64,000 bases of DNA, taken from an uncultured Lachnoanaerobaculum sp. Its GTDB lineage: Bacteria; Bacillota; Clostridia; Lachnospirales; Lachnospiraceae. Position 1 is the first letter of the stretch, and every line of letters starts with the position of its first letter. Positions 9,556 to 17,610 of the stretch are shown here, one piece after another. Both the position numbers and the translations under genes were made by a program. Where the stretch lies: positions 1-64,000 of the forward strand of contig CAMQCZ010000003.1 in the NCBI GenBank assembly GCA_946999385.1, read 5' to 3'. A model generated the notes under the pieces. That model did no database searches. It saw only the letters and a program-made list of their open reading frames with translations, and was not told where the DNA came from.

Positions 9556-9675
9556 GACTGCTATATTTAGGCTGAGTCATAAAGCTTTGGTCGGCGACTA
9601 AGTTGTATTAATTTTTACTACAACACCGCCTGCAAGCTTTATGTCCACGCTTCAAATGATATAGCAGTCTTTTTT
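9556..9675 (+). ncRNA. Unidentified structured small RNA, about 115 nt
   Basis: A non-coding element between ftsH and nanE with nested perfect pairings. 9556-9566 pairs with 9659-9669 (11 bp, GACTGCTATAT with ATATAGCAGTC). 9578-9587 pairs with 9634-9643 (10 bp, CATAAAGCTT with AAGCTTTATG). 9593-9596 pairs with 9627-9630, and 9602-9607 pairs with 9619-9624 (6 bp). It ends in TTTTTT, as an intrinsic terminator would, and has its own promoter just upstream. Two asymmetric internal loops (9567-9577 with 9644-9658) separate the stems. I compared it by eye with SRP RNA, 6S RNA, T-box and common riboswitches and found no match. It could be an independent sRNA or a leader element controlling the nan operon, although a separate nanE promoter lies downstream. 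It may also terminate ftsH read-through. Confidence 0.65.
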
Positions 9676-9680
9676 AAATT

Positions 9681-9722
9681 TTATATACGTATATTGTTAT
9701 TTAGCTTACTAAGCGTATATAA
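9681..9722 (+). repeat. 9-bp inverted repeat before the nanE promoter
   Basis: TTATATACG at 9681-9689 and CGTATATAA at 9714-9722 are exact inverted copies, 24 bases apart, between the structured RNA and the nanE promoter. It may be a regulator site or a hairpin; its function is unknown. Confidence 0.45.
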
Positions 9723-9766
9723 AATAAACAATAAATCGAAATAATTTTAACAATAAAACTTAACTA

Positions 9767-9795
9767 TTGAAAAAAAGTGTTAATAATGTTATAAT
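9767..9795 (+). promoter_or_regulatory. Sigma-A promoter of the sialic acid operon
   Basis: TTGAAA (9767-9772), 17-base spacer, TATAAT (9790-9795), 28 bases before the nanE start. Near-consensus. Confidence 0.85.
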
Positions 9796-9822
9796 AATTT
9801 TGTAATTTGAAAAGGAGCTGTT

Positions 9823-10509
9823 ATGGATGAAAAAATTAAAGGCTTAAAAGGAAAATTGATAGTATCTTGTCAGGCATTGCCTGATGAACCCTTGCATTCA
9901 TCTTATATTATGGGCAGAATGGCAGTGGCTGCCAAGGAAGGCGGAGCGGCCGGCATAAGAGCAAATAGCAAGGAGGACATAAAAGAAATAAAATCTCTTG
10001 TAGCTCTTCCGATTATAGGCATAGTAAAAAGAGATTATGAGAATAATGATATCTATATTACTCCTACCATGAGGGAGATAGATGAGCTTATGGAGGTTCG
10101 GCCGGATATTATTGCTATGGATGCAAGTCTTGTGCAAAGACCTGATAAAAAAAGCTTGGATGAGTTTTATCATGATATAAGAAAAAAATATCCGCAGCAA
10201 TTACTTATGGCTGACTGTTCAACCTTGGAGGAAGCTGTTTATGCAGATAGGCTCGGCTTTGATTTTATCGGAACAACCATGGTCGGATATACTAAACAAA
10301 GCAAAGGAGCTCATATAGAAGCAAATGATTTTGAAATACTTAGAAAAATTATTGCAAGTGTAAAAAATAAGGTTATAGCTGAAGGCAACATAGATACACC
10401 GCAAAAAGCTAAAAGAGTAATAGAATTAGGTGCCTTCAGTGTTGTTGTAGGCTCTATTATAACAAGACCTCAGCTTATAACTAAAAGATTTTCACAAGCA
10501 TTAAATTAA
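9823..10509 (+). CDS. nanE: N-acetylmannosamine-6-phosphate 2-epimerase
   Basis: Converts ManNAc-6-phosphate to GlcNAc-6-phosphate in sialic acid breakdown. The protein is 228 residues, the normal NanE length, with a TIM-barrel pattern. Conserved stretches include LIVSCQALPDEPLH near the N-terminus, GIRANS, PIIGIVKRDY, IAMDAS, and the phosphate-binding end IAEGNIDTP...GAFSVVVGSIITRP. The start is ATG 9823 behind an AAAGGAG. It is the first gene of a unit that continues with a sugar ABC importer and N-acetylneuraminate lyase, which supports the assignment. The N-acetylmannosamine kinase (nanK) that supplies its substrate is not in the window. Confidence 0.94.
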   Translation: MDEKIKGLKGKLIVSCQALPDEPLHSSYIMGRMAVAAKEGGAAGIRANSKEDIKEIKSLVALPIIGIVKRDYENNDIYITPTMREIDELMEVRPDIIAMDASLVQRPDKKSLDEFYHDIRKKYPQQLLMADCSTLEEAVYADRLGFDFIGTTMVGYTKQSKGAHIEANDFEILRKIIASVKNKVIAEGNIDTPQKAKRVIELGAFSVVVGSIITRPQLITKRFSQALN

Positions 10510-10524
10510 TAAAGGAGGATTTAT

Positions 10525-11886
10525 ATGAGAAGATTTTTAAAATTATCTATGGTAACAGCCTTGGCAACATTTTTAGTTGCATGCTCCGGGGCAAATCAAG
10601 CAAAGGAAGACAAAGGTGAAGGCTCTAAAGCAGATGTAAAGGCTGAGGATACCAAAAATGCTGATAATGTATCTGCCGATATTACACTTTGGACCTATCC
10701 TGTAGGTAAATGGGCAGATAGTGCTACAGTTGAAGGAATTATAAAAAATTTTAATGAAAAATATCCTGATATAAAAGTGAGTGTGGAATATTTGGATTAT
10801 CAAAATGGTGATGATCAGGTAAATACAGCTATTGAGGGAGGAAAGGCTCCGGACATAGTTCTTGAGGGACCTGAAAGATTAGTTGCCAACTGGGGCAGTA
10901 AGGGTCTTATGGTTGATTTAAAGGAGCTTTTTGAGACGGAGGCCGGAAAAGAAATCATGCCTAATGTTGCTATGGCATGTAAGGCTGATAATGGTGCTTA
11001 TTATGAATATCCTGTATTTATGGTAGCTCATTCAATGGCAATAAATAAGCAGATGTTTGAGAAAGCGGATGCTTTAAAATATTTAGACCTTGAAAATCAT
11101 ACATGGACTACGGATGATTTTCTAAAAGCAGTAGGGGCTGTATATGCTTCAGGTCAAGAAAATGTAGGTGCAATTTATTGCTCAGGTCAAGGCGGAGATC
11201 AGGGAACAAGAGCTTTGGTTAATAATCTATATAGTGGTAAATATACAGATGAAAAGCATACAGAATATGTGCTTAACAGTCCTGAAAATATAAAAGCCTT
11301 AGAAACACTTAAAAATACAAAGGGTATTAATTTTGATCCTTCAATAGCCGGTGGAGATGAAATAACACTCTTTAGAAATGGAACCTTAGCTATGTCATTT
11401 TGTTGGAATGCTTCTCAGCAAACAAATAAGGACAATGCACCTGCCGGTAAGACAAATAATGGTGATGATATTATTCCTATGCTATTCCCTACAGATGATG
11501 ATAAGGTTGAGCTTTGTGGAGGTATCTGGGGCTTTGGTATATTTGATAACAAAGATGAAAATAAGATTATGGCTGCCAAAAAATTTATAGATTTTGTTGC
11601 AAATGACAAAGATCAGGTTAAGCAGTCAGTTTTAGCTTCAAGCTTTTTCCCTGTACGTACAAGTGTAGTAGATGTATACAATGGTCAGGAAAATGAAGAT
11701 ATAATGAAATTATTCTCAGAAAAATTTATGCCTGCATTTGGTGATTATTATCAGGTAGTTCCGGGCTGGGCTACAGCTCGTACAGAGTGGTGGAATATGC
11801 TTCAAAGAATAGGAACGGGTGCAGATGTTAAAAATGAAGTGGAAACCTTCGTGAAAAATGCAAATGCGGCTGCAAAAGCTAAATAA
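10525..11886 (+). CDS. Sugar ABC transporter substrate-binding lipoprotein (probably sialic acid)
   Basis: Family 1 extracellular solute-binding protein, 453 residues. A lipoprotein signal ends in LVAC-S (Cys20), followed by a Lys/Glu/Asp-rich linker and the binding domain starting near DITLWTYPVGKW, typical of carbohydrate-binding proteins. It sits between nanE and two permeases, with a strong AAAGGAGG ribosome site. The layout resembles the SatABC-type sialic acid importer of streptococci, so Neu5Ac is the likely ligand; this is inferred from context, not from ligand residues. No ATPase gene is present, so it presumably shares an MsmK-like ATPase encoded elsewhere. A stem-loop directly downstream may set its higher expression over the permeases. 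Confidence 0.88.
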   Translation: MRRFLKLSMVTALATFLVACSGANQAKEDKGEGSKADVKAEDTKNADNVSADITLWTYPVGKWADSATVEGIIKNFNEKYPDIKVSVEYLDYQNGDDQVNTAIEGGKAPDIVLEGPERLVANWGSKGLMVDLKELFETEAGKEIMPNVAMACKADNGAYYEYPVFMVAHSMAINKQMFEKADALKYLDLENHTWTTDDFLKAVGAVYASGQENVGAIYCSGQGGDQGTRALVNNLYSGKYTDEKHTEYVLNSPENIKALETLKNTKGINFDPSIAGGDEITLFRNGTLAMSFCWNASQQTNKDNAPAGKTNNGDDIIPMLFPTDDDKVELCGGIWGFGIFDNKDENKIMAAKKFIDFVANDKDQVKQSVLASSFFPVRTSVVDVYNGQENEDIMKLFSEKFMPAFGDYYQVVPGWATARTEWWNMLQRIGTGADVKNEVETFVKNANAAAKAK

Positions 11887-11900
11887 ATAAGCTGACTTGC

Positions 11901-11932
11901 TATAGCGTCCTATTTTACTATAGGACGCTATA
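11901..11932 (+). promoter_or_regulatory. Intercistronic stem-loop after the binding-protein gene
   Basis: TATAGCGTCCTAT (11901-11913) pairs with ATAGGACGCTATA (11920-11932), a perfect 13-bp stem with a 6-base loop and no T-run. It is probably an mRNA-stabilising 3' end or partial terminator that raises binding-protein output relative to the permeases. Confidence 0.75.
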
Positions 11933-11982
11933 ATAATATAAGCATATAGCTTATATTTATAATAATTAAAGGTGGGAAAAGT

Positions 11983-12891
11983 ATGCCGAATAAATATACA
12001 ATACAAAAAAGAAACAAAATTTTGCAAAGAAGAGAAACTATCGCCGCTTACTCATTTTTGCTTCCAAGTTTAATATTTTTTATAGGCTTTGTAATCATTC
12101 CTATGTTTATATGTATATATACAAGCTTTTTTGATTCTACCATGGGTAAAGAGGCTGATGTATTTATTGGTATAACAAATTATATAGATTTATGGAAGGA
12201 TAAAATATTTTTAAAGGCTCTTACAAATACTATTATTGTGGTTATCACCTCTGTTCCTATAGTATGCATTTTTTCATTATGGGTTGCCTCAACTATATAT
12301 AATTTACCTACTATACCTCTTTCAATACTTAGATGCATTTTTTATCTTCCAGTTGTTACCGGTTCTGTTGCTGTTACTGTCGTTTGGAAGTGGATGTATA
12401 ATAATTATTATGGTATTTTTAATTATGTAGGAAAAGGTATAGGTATTATTGACAAAAATATAAATTGGTTAGGTGATGAAAAATACGCTTTATGGTGTAT
12501 TATACTTATATTATTAACTACATCCGTAGGTCAGCCTATCGTTTTATATATTTCTGCATTTGGTAATGTAGATTATTCTTTGGTGGAGGCTGCAAAGGTT
12601 GACGGTGCAACGGACATTCAGCTTTTTTGGAAGATTAAATGGCCACAGGTAATGCCGACAACCTTGTATATATTGGTAATAACTACTATCAACAGCTTTC
12701 AAATTTTTGCACTTATACAATTACTTACGAGTGGAGGACCTAATCATTCAACTGATACTGTTATGTATTATATATATTATAGTGCATTTAAATTATATAG
12801 GTATGGCTATGCAAATGCGATGGGAGTTGTTTTGGCAATATTTATAGCAATTCTTTCAGCACTACAATTTAGAATAGTAAGGGAGAAGTAG
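11983..12891 (+). CDS. Sugar ABC transporter permease (MalF/UgpA type)
   Basis: Inner-membrane permease of 302 residues with six predicted helices and the binding-protein-dependent transport signature in the EAA loop (SLVEAAKVDGATDIQLFWKI). The N-terminus (YSFLLPSLIFFIGFVIIPM) is typical of the MalF/UgpA group in CUT1 sugar importers. The start is ATG 11983 behind AAAGGTGGG. It is followed after one base by the second permease and lies in the nan operon, so it probably forms the sialic acid channel together with the next gene. Confidence 0.92.
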   Translation: MPNKYTIQKRNKILQRRETIAAYSFLLPSLIFFIGFVIIPMFICIYTSFFDSTMGKEADVFIGITNYIDLWKDKIFLKALTNTIIVVITSVPIVCIFSLWVASTIYNLPTIPLSILRCIFYLPVVTGSVAVTVVWKWMYNNYYGIFNYVGKGIGIIDKNINWLGDEKYALWCIILILLTTSVGQPIVLYISAFGNVDYSLVEAAKVDGATDIQLFWKIKWPQVMPTTLYILVITTINSFQIFALIQLLTSGGPNHSTDTVMYYIYYSAFKLYRYGYANAMGVVLAIFIAILSALQFRIVREK

Positions 12892-12892
12892 T

Positions 12893-13816
12893 ATGAAAGC
12901 AAAAAAAATCAGTTTTTATAAAATAATAAGTCTTATTTTAGTTATTATACTTGCTATATTATTTACTTTTCCATTATATTGGATAATAACAGGTGCTTTT
13001 AAGACCTCAGCAAGTATAAATGCAACAAAGCCTGAATGGTTTCCAAGCTCCTTTGTTTTAGATAATTTCAAAAAGCTTTTTAGTAAGCAGACTGCTCCTT
13101 TATTTGAAGTTACATTGCCATTTGGTGCTTGGATTTCAAAGGATGGCAATGCTGTAGTGCTTTTTGAGGCTCCAAAGGCTCCTGCGGCTATCAGATGGAT
13201 GATAAATACTATATTTATGGCACTTATGTCTATGATTCTTACCTGCATAACGGCAACTATGGCAGGCTATGCTTTAGCAAAAAAAAGATTTAGAGGAAAA
13301 TATATTCTTTTTACATTGATAGTATGTGCAATGGCATTACCAAAGCAGGTTATACTTATACCTTTGATAAGGCAGATGTCCGCTTTGAGATTATATAATA
13401 ATATTTGGGCGGTTATTTTTCCTATAGTCGGTTGGCCGTTCGGAGTATTTTTGATGAAGCAATTTTCCGAGGGTATACCAAAGGAGATGCTTGAGGCGGC
13501 AAGAATAGATGGAGCAAGTGAGTTTAAGGCTTTCATAAAAATAGTTATTCCTATGGTAAAGCCGGGCATAGGAGCATTGGCTATATTTACTTTTATCAGT
13601 AGCTGGAATGATTATTTTATGCAATTAATTATGCTAAGCAGTACAAGTAAGCTTAGTATTTCATTGGGTATAGCAAAGCTTCAGGCTGAAAATGCAACGG
13701 ATTTCGGTCTTATAATGGCAGGTGCCACTCTTGCGGCTTTGCCTATATTGATAGTATTTATATCATTACAAAAATATTTTACTCAGGGTATTACTATGGG
13801 AGCGGTGAAAGGTTAG
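12893..13816 (+). CDS. Sugar ABC transporter permease (MalG/UgpE type)
   Basis: Second permease of the importer, 307 residues. It has an N-terminal helix (LILVIILAILFTFPLYWIITGAF), further helices, and the EAA loop (EMLEAARIDGASEFKAFIKI), then the MalG-type C-terminus ending FTQGITMGAVKG, nearly identical to the common family ending. It contains an extracytoplasmic insert of about 40 residues (around 70-105) after the first helix. It is spaced one base from the previous permease and seven bases from nanA, so translation is likely coupled. Confidence 0.92.
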   Translation: MKAKKISFYKIISLILVIILAILFTFPLYWIITGAFKTSASINATKPEWFPSSFVLDNFKKLFSKQTAPLFEVTLPFGAWISKDGNAVVLFEAPKAPAAIRWMINTIFMALMSMILTCITATMAGYALAKKRFRGKYILFTLIVCAMALPKQVILIPLIRQMSALRLYNNIWAVIFPIVGWPFGVFLMKQFSEGIPKEMLEAARIDGASEFKAFIKIVIPMVKPGIGALAIFTFISSWNDYFMQLIMLSSTSKLSISLGIAKLQAENATDFGLIMAGATLAALPILIVFISLQKYFTQGITMGAVKG

Positions 13817-13823
13817 GTTTAAA

Positions 13824-14744
13824 ATGAAAAATTTAGATAAATATAAGGGTGTCATACCGGCATTTTATGCCTGCTATGATAAGGATAATAATATTGATTT
13901 AGATGCTGTTAAGGCACTTGCACGATATTTTGTAAAAAAAAATGTTAAGGGCTTGTATGTTAATGGTTCATCCGGTGAATGCATATATTTGACAGTTGAA
14001 GAAAGAAAAAAGATTTTAGAAGCAGTTATGCAGGAGGTTAAGGGTGAGCTTACAATTATAGCTCATGTTGCCTGCAATAATACAAGGGAATCTATGGAGC
14101 TTGCCTCTCATGCAAAATCTTTGGGCGTTGATGCTATAGCTTCTATTCCTCCTATATATTTTAAATTGCCTCCAAGGGCTATTGAAAAATATTGGAATGA
14201 TATTAGCGAGGCTGCTTGTGGAGTTGATTTTGTAATTTATAATATACCGCAGCTTGCAGGTGTTTCATTGACAGCCACACTTTTTGAGAATATGTTAAAA
14301 AATAAAAATGTTATTGGAGTAAAAAATTCATCAATGCCTGTATTGGACATAGAAGAATTTAAGTCTATAGCACCTGAATGCATAGTATTTAATGGACCTG
14401 ATGAGCAGTTTGTATCAGGGCGTATTATAGGTGCTGATGCAGGTATTGGAGGTACCTATGGTGCGATGCCTGATTTATATTTAAAGCTTGATGAATTTAT
14501 AAAGGATAATAAGCTTGAAAAAGCACAAAGGCTTCAAATAGAAATTAATAAGATAATAAGAAAGCTTTGCTCATCAGGTGCAAGCATGTATGCTGTCATA
14601 AAAGAGGTTTTAAAAATAAATGAGGGTATTTGCATAGGTGGAGTAAGAAGTCCTCTATTAAATCTTTCGTCTGAGGATATTGATGTTGCAAAAGAGTCTG
14701 CAAATATGATAAAAGAGCTTAGAAAAAAATATTTAATAAAATAA
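13824..14744 (+). CDS. nanA: N-acetylneuraminate lyase (DapA/NanA family)
   Basis: Class I aldolase of 306 residues that splits Neu5Ac into pyruvate and ManNAc, the entry step of sialic acid catabolism. It has the DHDPS/NAL TIM barrel: KGVIPAFYACYDKDNNID at the N-terminus, the carboxylate-binding GSSGE motif, YNIPQLAGV with the catalytic Tyr, and the Schiff-base Lys in IGVKNSS. The YNIP(Q/A) context and the neighbours (nanE and sugar importer) favour NAL over dihydrodipicolinate synthase, although the families are hard to separate by sequence alone. It is the last gene of the operon and is followed by a terminator. Confidence 0.88.
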   Translation: MKNLDKYKGVIPAFYACYDKDNNIDLDAVKALARYFVKKNVKGLYVNGSSGECIYLTVEERKKILEAVMQEVKGELTIIAHVACNNTRESMELASHAKSLGVDAIASIPPIYFKLPPRAIEKYWNDISEAACGVDFVIYNIPQLAGVSLTATLFENMLKNKNVIGVKNSSMPVLDIEEFKSIAPECIVFNGPDEQFVSGRIIGADAGIGGTYGAMPDLYLKLDEFIKDNKLEKAQRLQIEINKIIRKLCSSGASMYAVIKEVLKINEGICIGGVRSPLLNLSSEDIDVAKESANMIKELRKKYLIK

Positions 14745-14765
14745 AATTTTTTAATTAAGTAAGTA

Positions 14766-14807
14766 AATAGATTAGCTTAAAATATATTTTGGGCTAATCT
14801 ATTTTTA
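14766..14807 (+). terminator. Terminator of the sialic acid operon
   Basis: AATAGATTAGC (14766-14776) pairs with GCTAATCTATT (14793-14803), an 11-bp stem with an AT-rich 16-base loop, followed by TTT. Confidence 0.8.
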
Positions 14808-14945
14808 ATAAAGCTTGGTAAGCTCTTATAGTAAATAGAAATATTTAAGCCTATAGTACATTTGCTATAGAATTTCCGGCTTTTGTTTGTATTTATTGTT
14901 TGACTTTTTTAGATAAAAATCTGAATGAAAATTTAAAAAAAATAC

Positions 14946-14974
14946 TGGACAAATAAAAAAAAATAATGTATAGT
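14946..14974 (+). promoter_or_regulatory. Promoter of the metal-transport operon
   Basis: TGGACA (14946-14951), 17-base spacer, TATAGT (14969-14974). The last base of the -10 box is the first base of the operator-like TTAG palindrome. Confidence 0.6.
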
Positions 14975-15011
14975 TAGCTTAATCTAATTAGTGTATTCTA
15001 ACTTTTGTTAG
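14974..15011 (+). promoter_or_regulatory. Candidate DtxR-family operator region
   Basis: TTAGCTTAATCTAA (14974-14987) has the TTAG-N6-CTAA symmetry and the core spacing of DtxR/IdeR boxes (11 of 19 positions by hand alignment to the classic box). It directly overlaps the -10 and start region. A second exact inverted repeat, CTAAC-TTTT-GTTAG, lies at 14998-15011. The operon's last gene encodes a DtxR-family repressor, so metal-dependent autoregulation is the inference. Confidence 0.5.
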
Positions 15012-15230
15012 CACTGTCTAATATGGCTTTAAAACTTTTTTTAATTAGGAGTTCAACTTCTAGTCTTTTTTGTGTCGTATAAAGTACAATTTTTTACCTT
15101 TTTTTACTTTAAAATCTATTTTAAATATGTTATCATTCAGGTAGTTTATAAACTAAGTGTAATAAATTTGATTAATTCTTATTTGAATTTATATCTTGAA
15201 AACTAAATTATTATTTTAGGAGGTTATATT

Positions 15231-15491
15231 ATGATAGGATTAAAGAAAACTTTATTTTTTGCGGCAGGTGTTGCATTTGGATCAGCAGGTATAAAATTAC
15301 TTACAAGTAAGGATGCTAAAAAAGTATATGCACATACTACAGCGGCGGCATTGAGAATTAAAGACTGTATTATGGAAACAGTTACAAGGGTTCAGGAAAA
15401 TGCTGATGATATACTTGCAGAAGCAAAGGATATAAATGAAGAAAGAAAAGCAAAAGAAGCAGTGATTGAAGCTGCTTGTGAAGAGGTATAA
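15231..15491 (+). CDS. Small membrane-associated protein, DUF6110-like
   Basis: An 86-residue protein. The N-terminus has a short hydrophobic helix (LFFAAGVAFGSAGIKLL), followed by an Ala-rich and then highly charged helical segment (AEAKDINEERKAKEA). Length and pattern resemble the DUF6110 family, which I recall beside P1B-type metal ATPases in Clostridia; this was not checked by search. It has a strong AGGAGG ribosome site and is spaced nine bases from the ATPase gene. One Cys occurs in KDCIME and one near the C-terminus. Its function is unknown; a metal chaperone or ATPase accessory role is only suggested by position. Confidence 0.7.
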   Translation: MIGLKKTLFFAAGVAFGSAGIKLLTSKDAKKVYAHTTAAALRIKDCIMETVTRVQENADDILAEAKDINEERKAKEAVIEAACEEV

Positions 15492-15500
15492 TATACTTTT

Positions 15501-17582
15501 ATGAAATGTATTATAAAACATGAATCAAGAGACAGAATAAGAATACATTTAGATATAAAGGATATGAGTATACGACAGGCTGATATATTGCTTTATTATT
15601 TGGAAGCAAATGATGATATAATCAAGGCTAAGGTTTATGAAAGAACCTCGGCTGCGATTATATATTATAAAAAGGATAAAAGAGCGAATATATTAAAATA
15701 TTTGGCTGATTTTGATTTTAAGAGAGCAGAATCAAGCCTGCAGGTTCCTGATAATACCGGAAGAGAGCTTTCAAGGCAATATAGTGAAAAATTTGTTTCA
15801 AATATTATTTTTAATTTAGCTAAGGTTTATCTTTTCCCTGCTCCTATCAGGATAGCTCATACCTTATATATGGCGACTAAATATATTATTAAGGGATTAA
15901 GATCCTTATTAAAATTTAAATTAGAGGTAGAGGTTCTTGATGCCATAAGTATAGGTGTAAGTGTATTTAGAAGAGATTATTCAACGGCAGGTTCAGTTAT
16001 GCTTATGCTTGGCCTGGGTGGTATGCTTGAAGAATGGACACATAAAAAATCATTAAATGATTTGGCAAAAAGTATGGCACTTAATGTAGATAAGGTATGG
16101 CTTAAAACTGAAAATGATGAGCTTTTATTACCTATAAGTAAAATAAAGCTTGGAGATAATATTATAGTAAGAACCGGAAATGTTATTCCTTTAGACGGTA
16201 GAGTTATAAGTGGAGAAGCAATGGTAAATCAGGCTTCATTGACAGGAGAATCTGTTGCAGTATTAAAAAAAGAAGGTTCATATGTTTATGCCGGTACAGT
16301 AGTAGAGGAAGGGGAGCTTATCTTTATAGTGGATAAAAATCAAGGCAATTCAAGATATGACAATATTATTCAAATGATTGAAAGCTCTGAAAAATTAAAG
16401 TCAAACACTGAAGAAAAGGCTTCCTTCTTAGCTGATCGTTTGGTACCATATACCTTGCTTGGCTCACTTTTTACATATATACTTACAAGAAATTTAACAA
16501 AAAGTATTTCTTTGCTTATGGTTGACTTTTCTTGTGCCTTGAAGCTTGCTATGCCTATATCAGTTTTATCGGCAATGAGAGAAGCAAGTAATTATAATAT
16601 CAGTGTTAAGGGTGGAAAATTTTTAGAAAATATTGCAAAGGCTGATACAATAGTATTTGATAAAACAGGTACACTTACATATGCAAGTCCTAAGGTCGAA
16701 AAAATACTTGTAAAGCCGGGAGAAAGTGAAAAAGAAATGCTAAGGCTTGCAGCCTGTCTTGAGGAGCATTTTCCACATTCTATGGCAAGAGCTGTAGTTG
16801 ACAAGGCTTTTGCCGAGGGGCTTGATCATGAAGAGATGCATAGTGAAGTGGAATATATTGTAGCACATGGTATATCAAGTGTAGTAGATGGTAAAAGAGT
16901 TATTATAGGAAGCTCTCATTTTATTTTTGAAGATGAAAAGACAAGTGTAAGTGAAGAATTTAGACCTATATCAGAAAATTTGGATTATAAATATTCACAC
17001 CTTTATATGGCTATAGCAGGGGAGCTTGTTGCCATAATATGTATATTTGATCCTTTGAGAAAAGAAGCAAGGGATGTATTGAAGAGATTAAAGCGACTGG
17101 GTATTAAAAATACTATAATGATGACAGGAGATAATGAAATAACTGCAAGGGCTGTGGCAAATGAATTGCAAATTGATAAATATTATGCCGGAGTTCTGCC
17201 TGAGGATAAAGCCAATTTTATAGAACAACAAAAGGCTTTGGGCAAGAAGGTTATTATGGTAGGAGACGGTATCAATGATTCTCCTGCTTTATCTGCAGCA
17301 GATTGCGGTATAGCTGTAAGTGCCGGTGCTGCCATTGCAAGAGAGGTATCGGATGTAACTATTGCGGCTGATGATTTGAATGAGCTGTGTCTTTTAAAAG
17401 AATTGGCAAATGGACTCGATAAAAGAGTTTCAAATAATTATAATTTTGTGCTTGGCTTTAATTCATTTTTGATGCTTATGGGACTTTTCGGTATATTTAA
17501 TCCTACTACTTCAGCACTTTTACATAATTCTTCAACAATAGGTATAAGCTTGGTAAGTATGACAAATATTATAAAAAAATAG
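15501..17582 (+). CDS. P1B-type heavy-metal-translocating ATPase with atypical SCALK motif
   Basis: Membrane metal pump of 693 residues. In order: an N-terminal HMA-like fold (residues 1-75) without a CxxC metal site, membrane helices, the actuator domain (LTGESVAV), the metal-binding helix, the P-domain with phosphorylated Asp387 in DKTGTLT, an N-domain with the HFPHSMARA motif typical of P1B pumps, and GDGINDSPAL. In the ion-binding helix the usual CPC/SPC is replaced by DFSCALKLAMP (Ser344-Cys345), so metal specificity cannot be read from known classes. The C-terminal LHNSST is typical of the wider HMA family. It is encoded between a DUF6110-like gene and a DtxR-family regulator. Direction and metal (Fe, Mn or other) are unknown; export is the usual role. 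Confidence 0.88.
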   Translation: MKCIIKHESRDRIRIHLDIKDMSIRQADILLYYLEANDDIIKAKVYERTSAAIIYYKKDKRANILKYLADFDFKRAESSLQVPDNTGRELSRQYSEKFVSNIIFNLAKVYLFPAPIRIAHTLYMATKYIIKGLRSLLKFKLEVEVLDAISIGVSVFRRDYSTAGSVMLMLGLGGMLEEWTHKKSLNDLAKSMALNVDKVWLKTENDELLLPISKIKLGDNIIVRTGNVIPLDGRVISGEAMVNQASLTGESVAVLKKEGSYVYAGTVVEEGELIFIVDKNQGNSRYDNIIQMIESSEKLKSNTEEKASFLADRLVPYTLLGSLFTYILTRNLTKSISLLMVDFSCALKLAMPISVLSAMREASNYNISVKGGKFLENIAKADTIVFDKTGTLTYASPKVEKILVKPGESEKEMLRLAACLEEHFPHSMARAVVDKAFAEGLDHEEMHSEVEYIVAHGISSVVDGKRVIIGSSHFIFEDEKTSVSEEFRPISENLDYKYSHLYMAIAGELVAIICIFDPLRKEARDVLKRLKRLGIKNTIMMTGDNEITARAVANELQIDKYYAGVLPEDKANFIEQQKALGKKVIMVGDGINDSPALSAADCGIAVSAGAAIAREVSDVTIAADDLNELCLLKELANGLDKRVSNNYNFVLGFNSFLMLMGLFGIFNPTTSALLHNSSTIGISLVSMTNIIKK

Positions 17583-17610
17583 ATTAATATTCAAGGAATA
17601 GGAGATATTT

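Larger units (their letters stand above)
14808..15230 (+). other. Intergenic region and long leader of the metal operon
   Basis: About 420 bases without a credible gene. The first part is AT-rich filler. A promoter and palindromic sites lie at 14946-15011 (separate entries). The following leader of about 220 bases is T-rich. A possible second promoter is TTTAAA (15108) with TATCAT (15131). The AGGAGG ribosome site of the next gene is at the 3' end. I see no recognisable riboswitch. Confidence 0.6.

Noticed and set aside
9503..9822. Structured element as SRP or 6S RNA
   Set aside because: It lacks the SRP GGAA-type tetraloop region and is much shorter than 6S RNA without its large central bubble.
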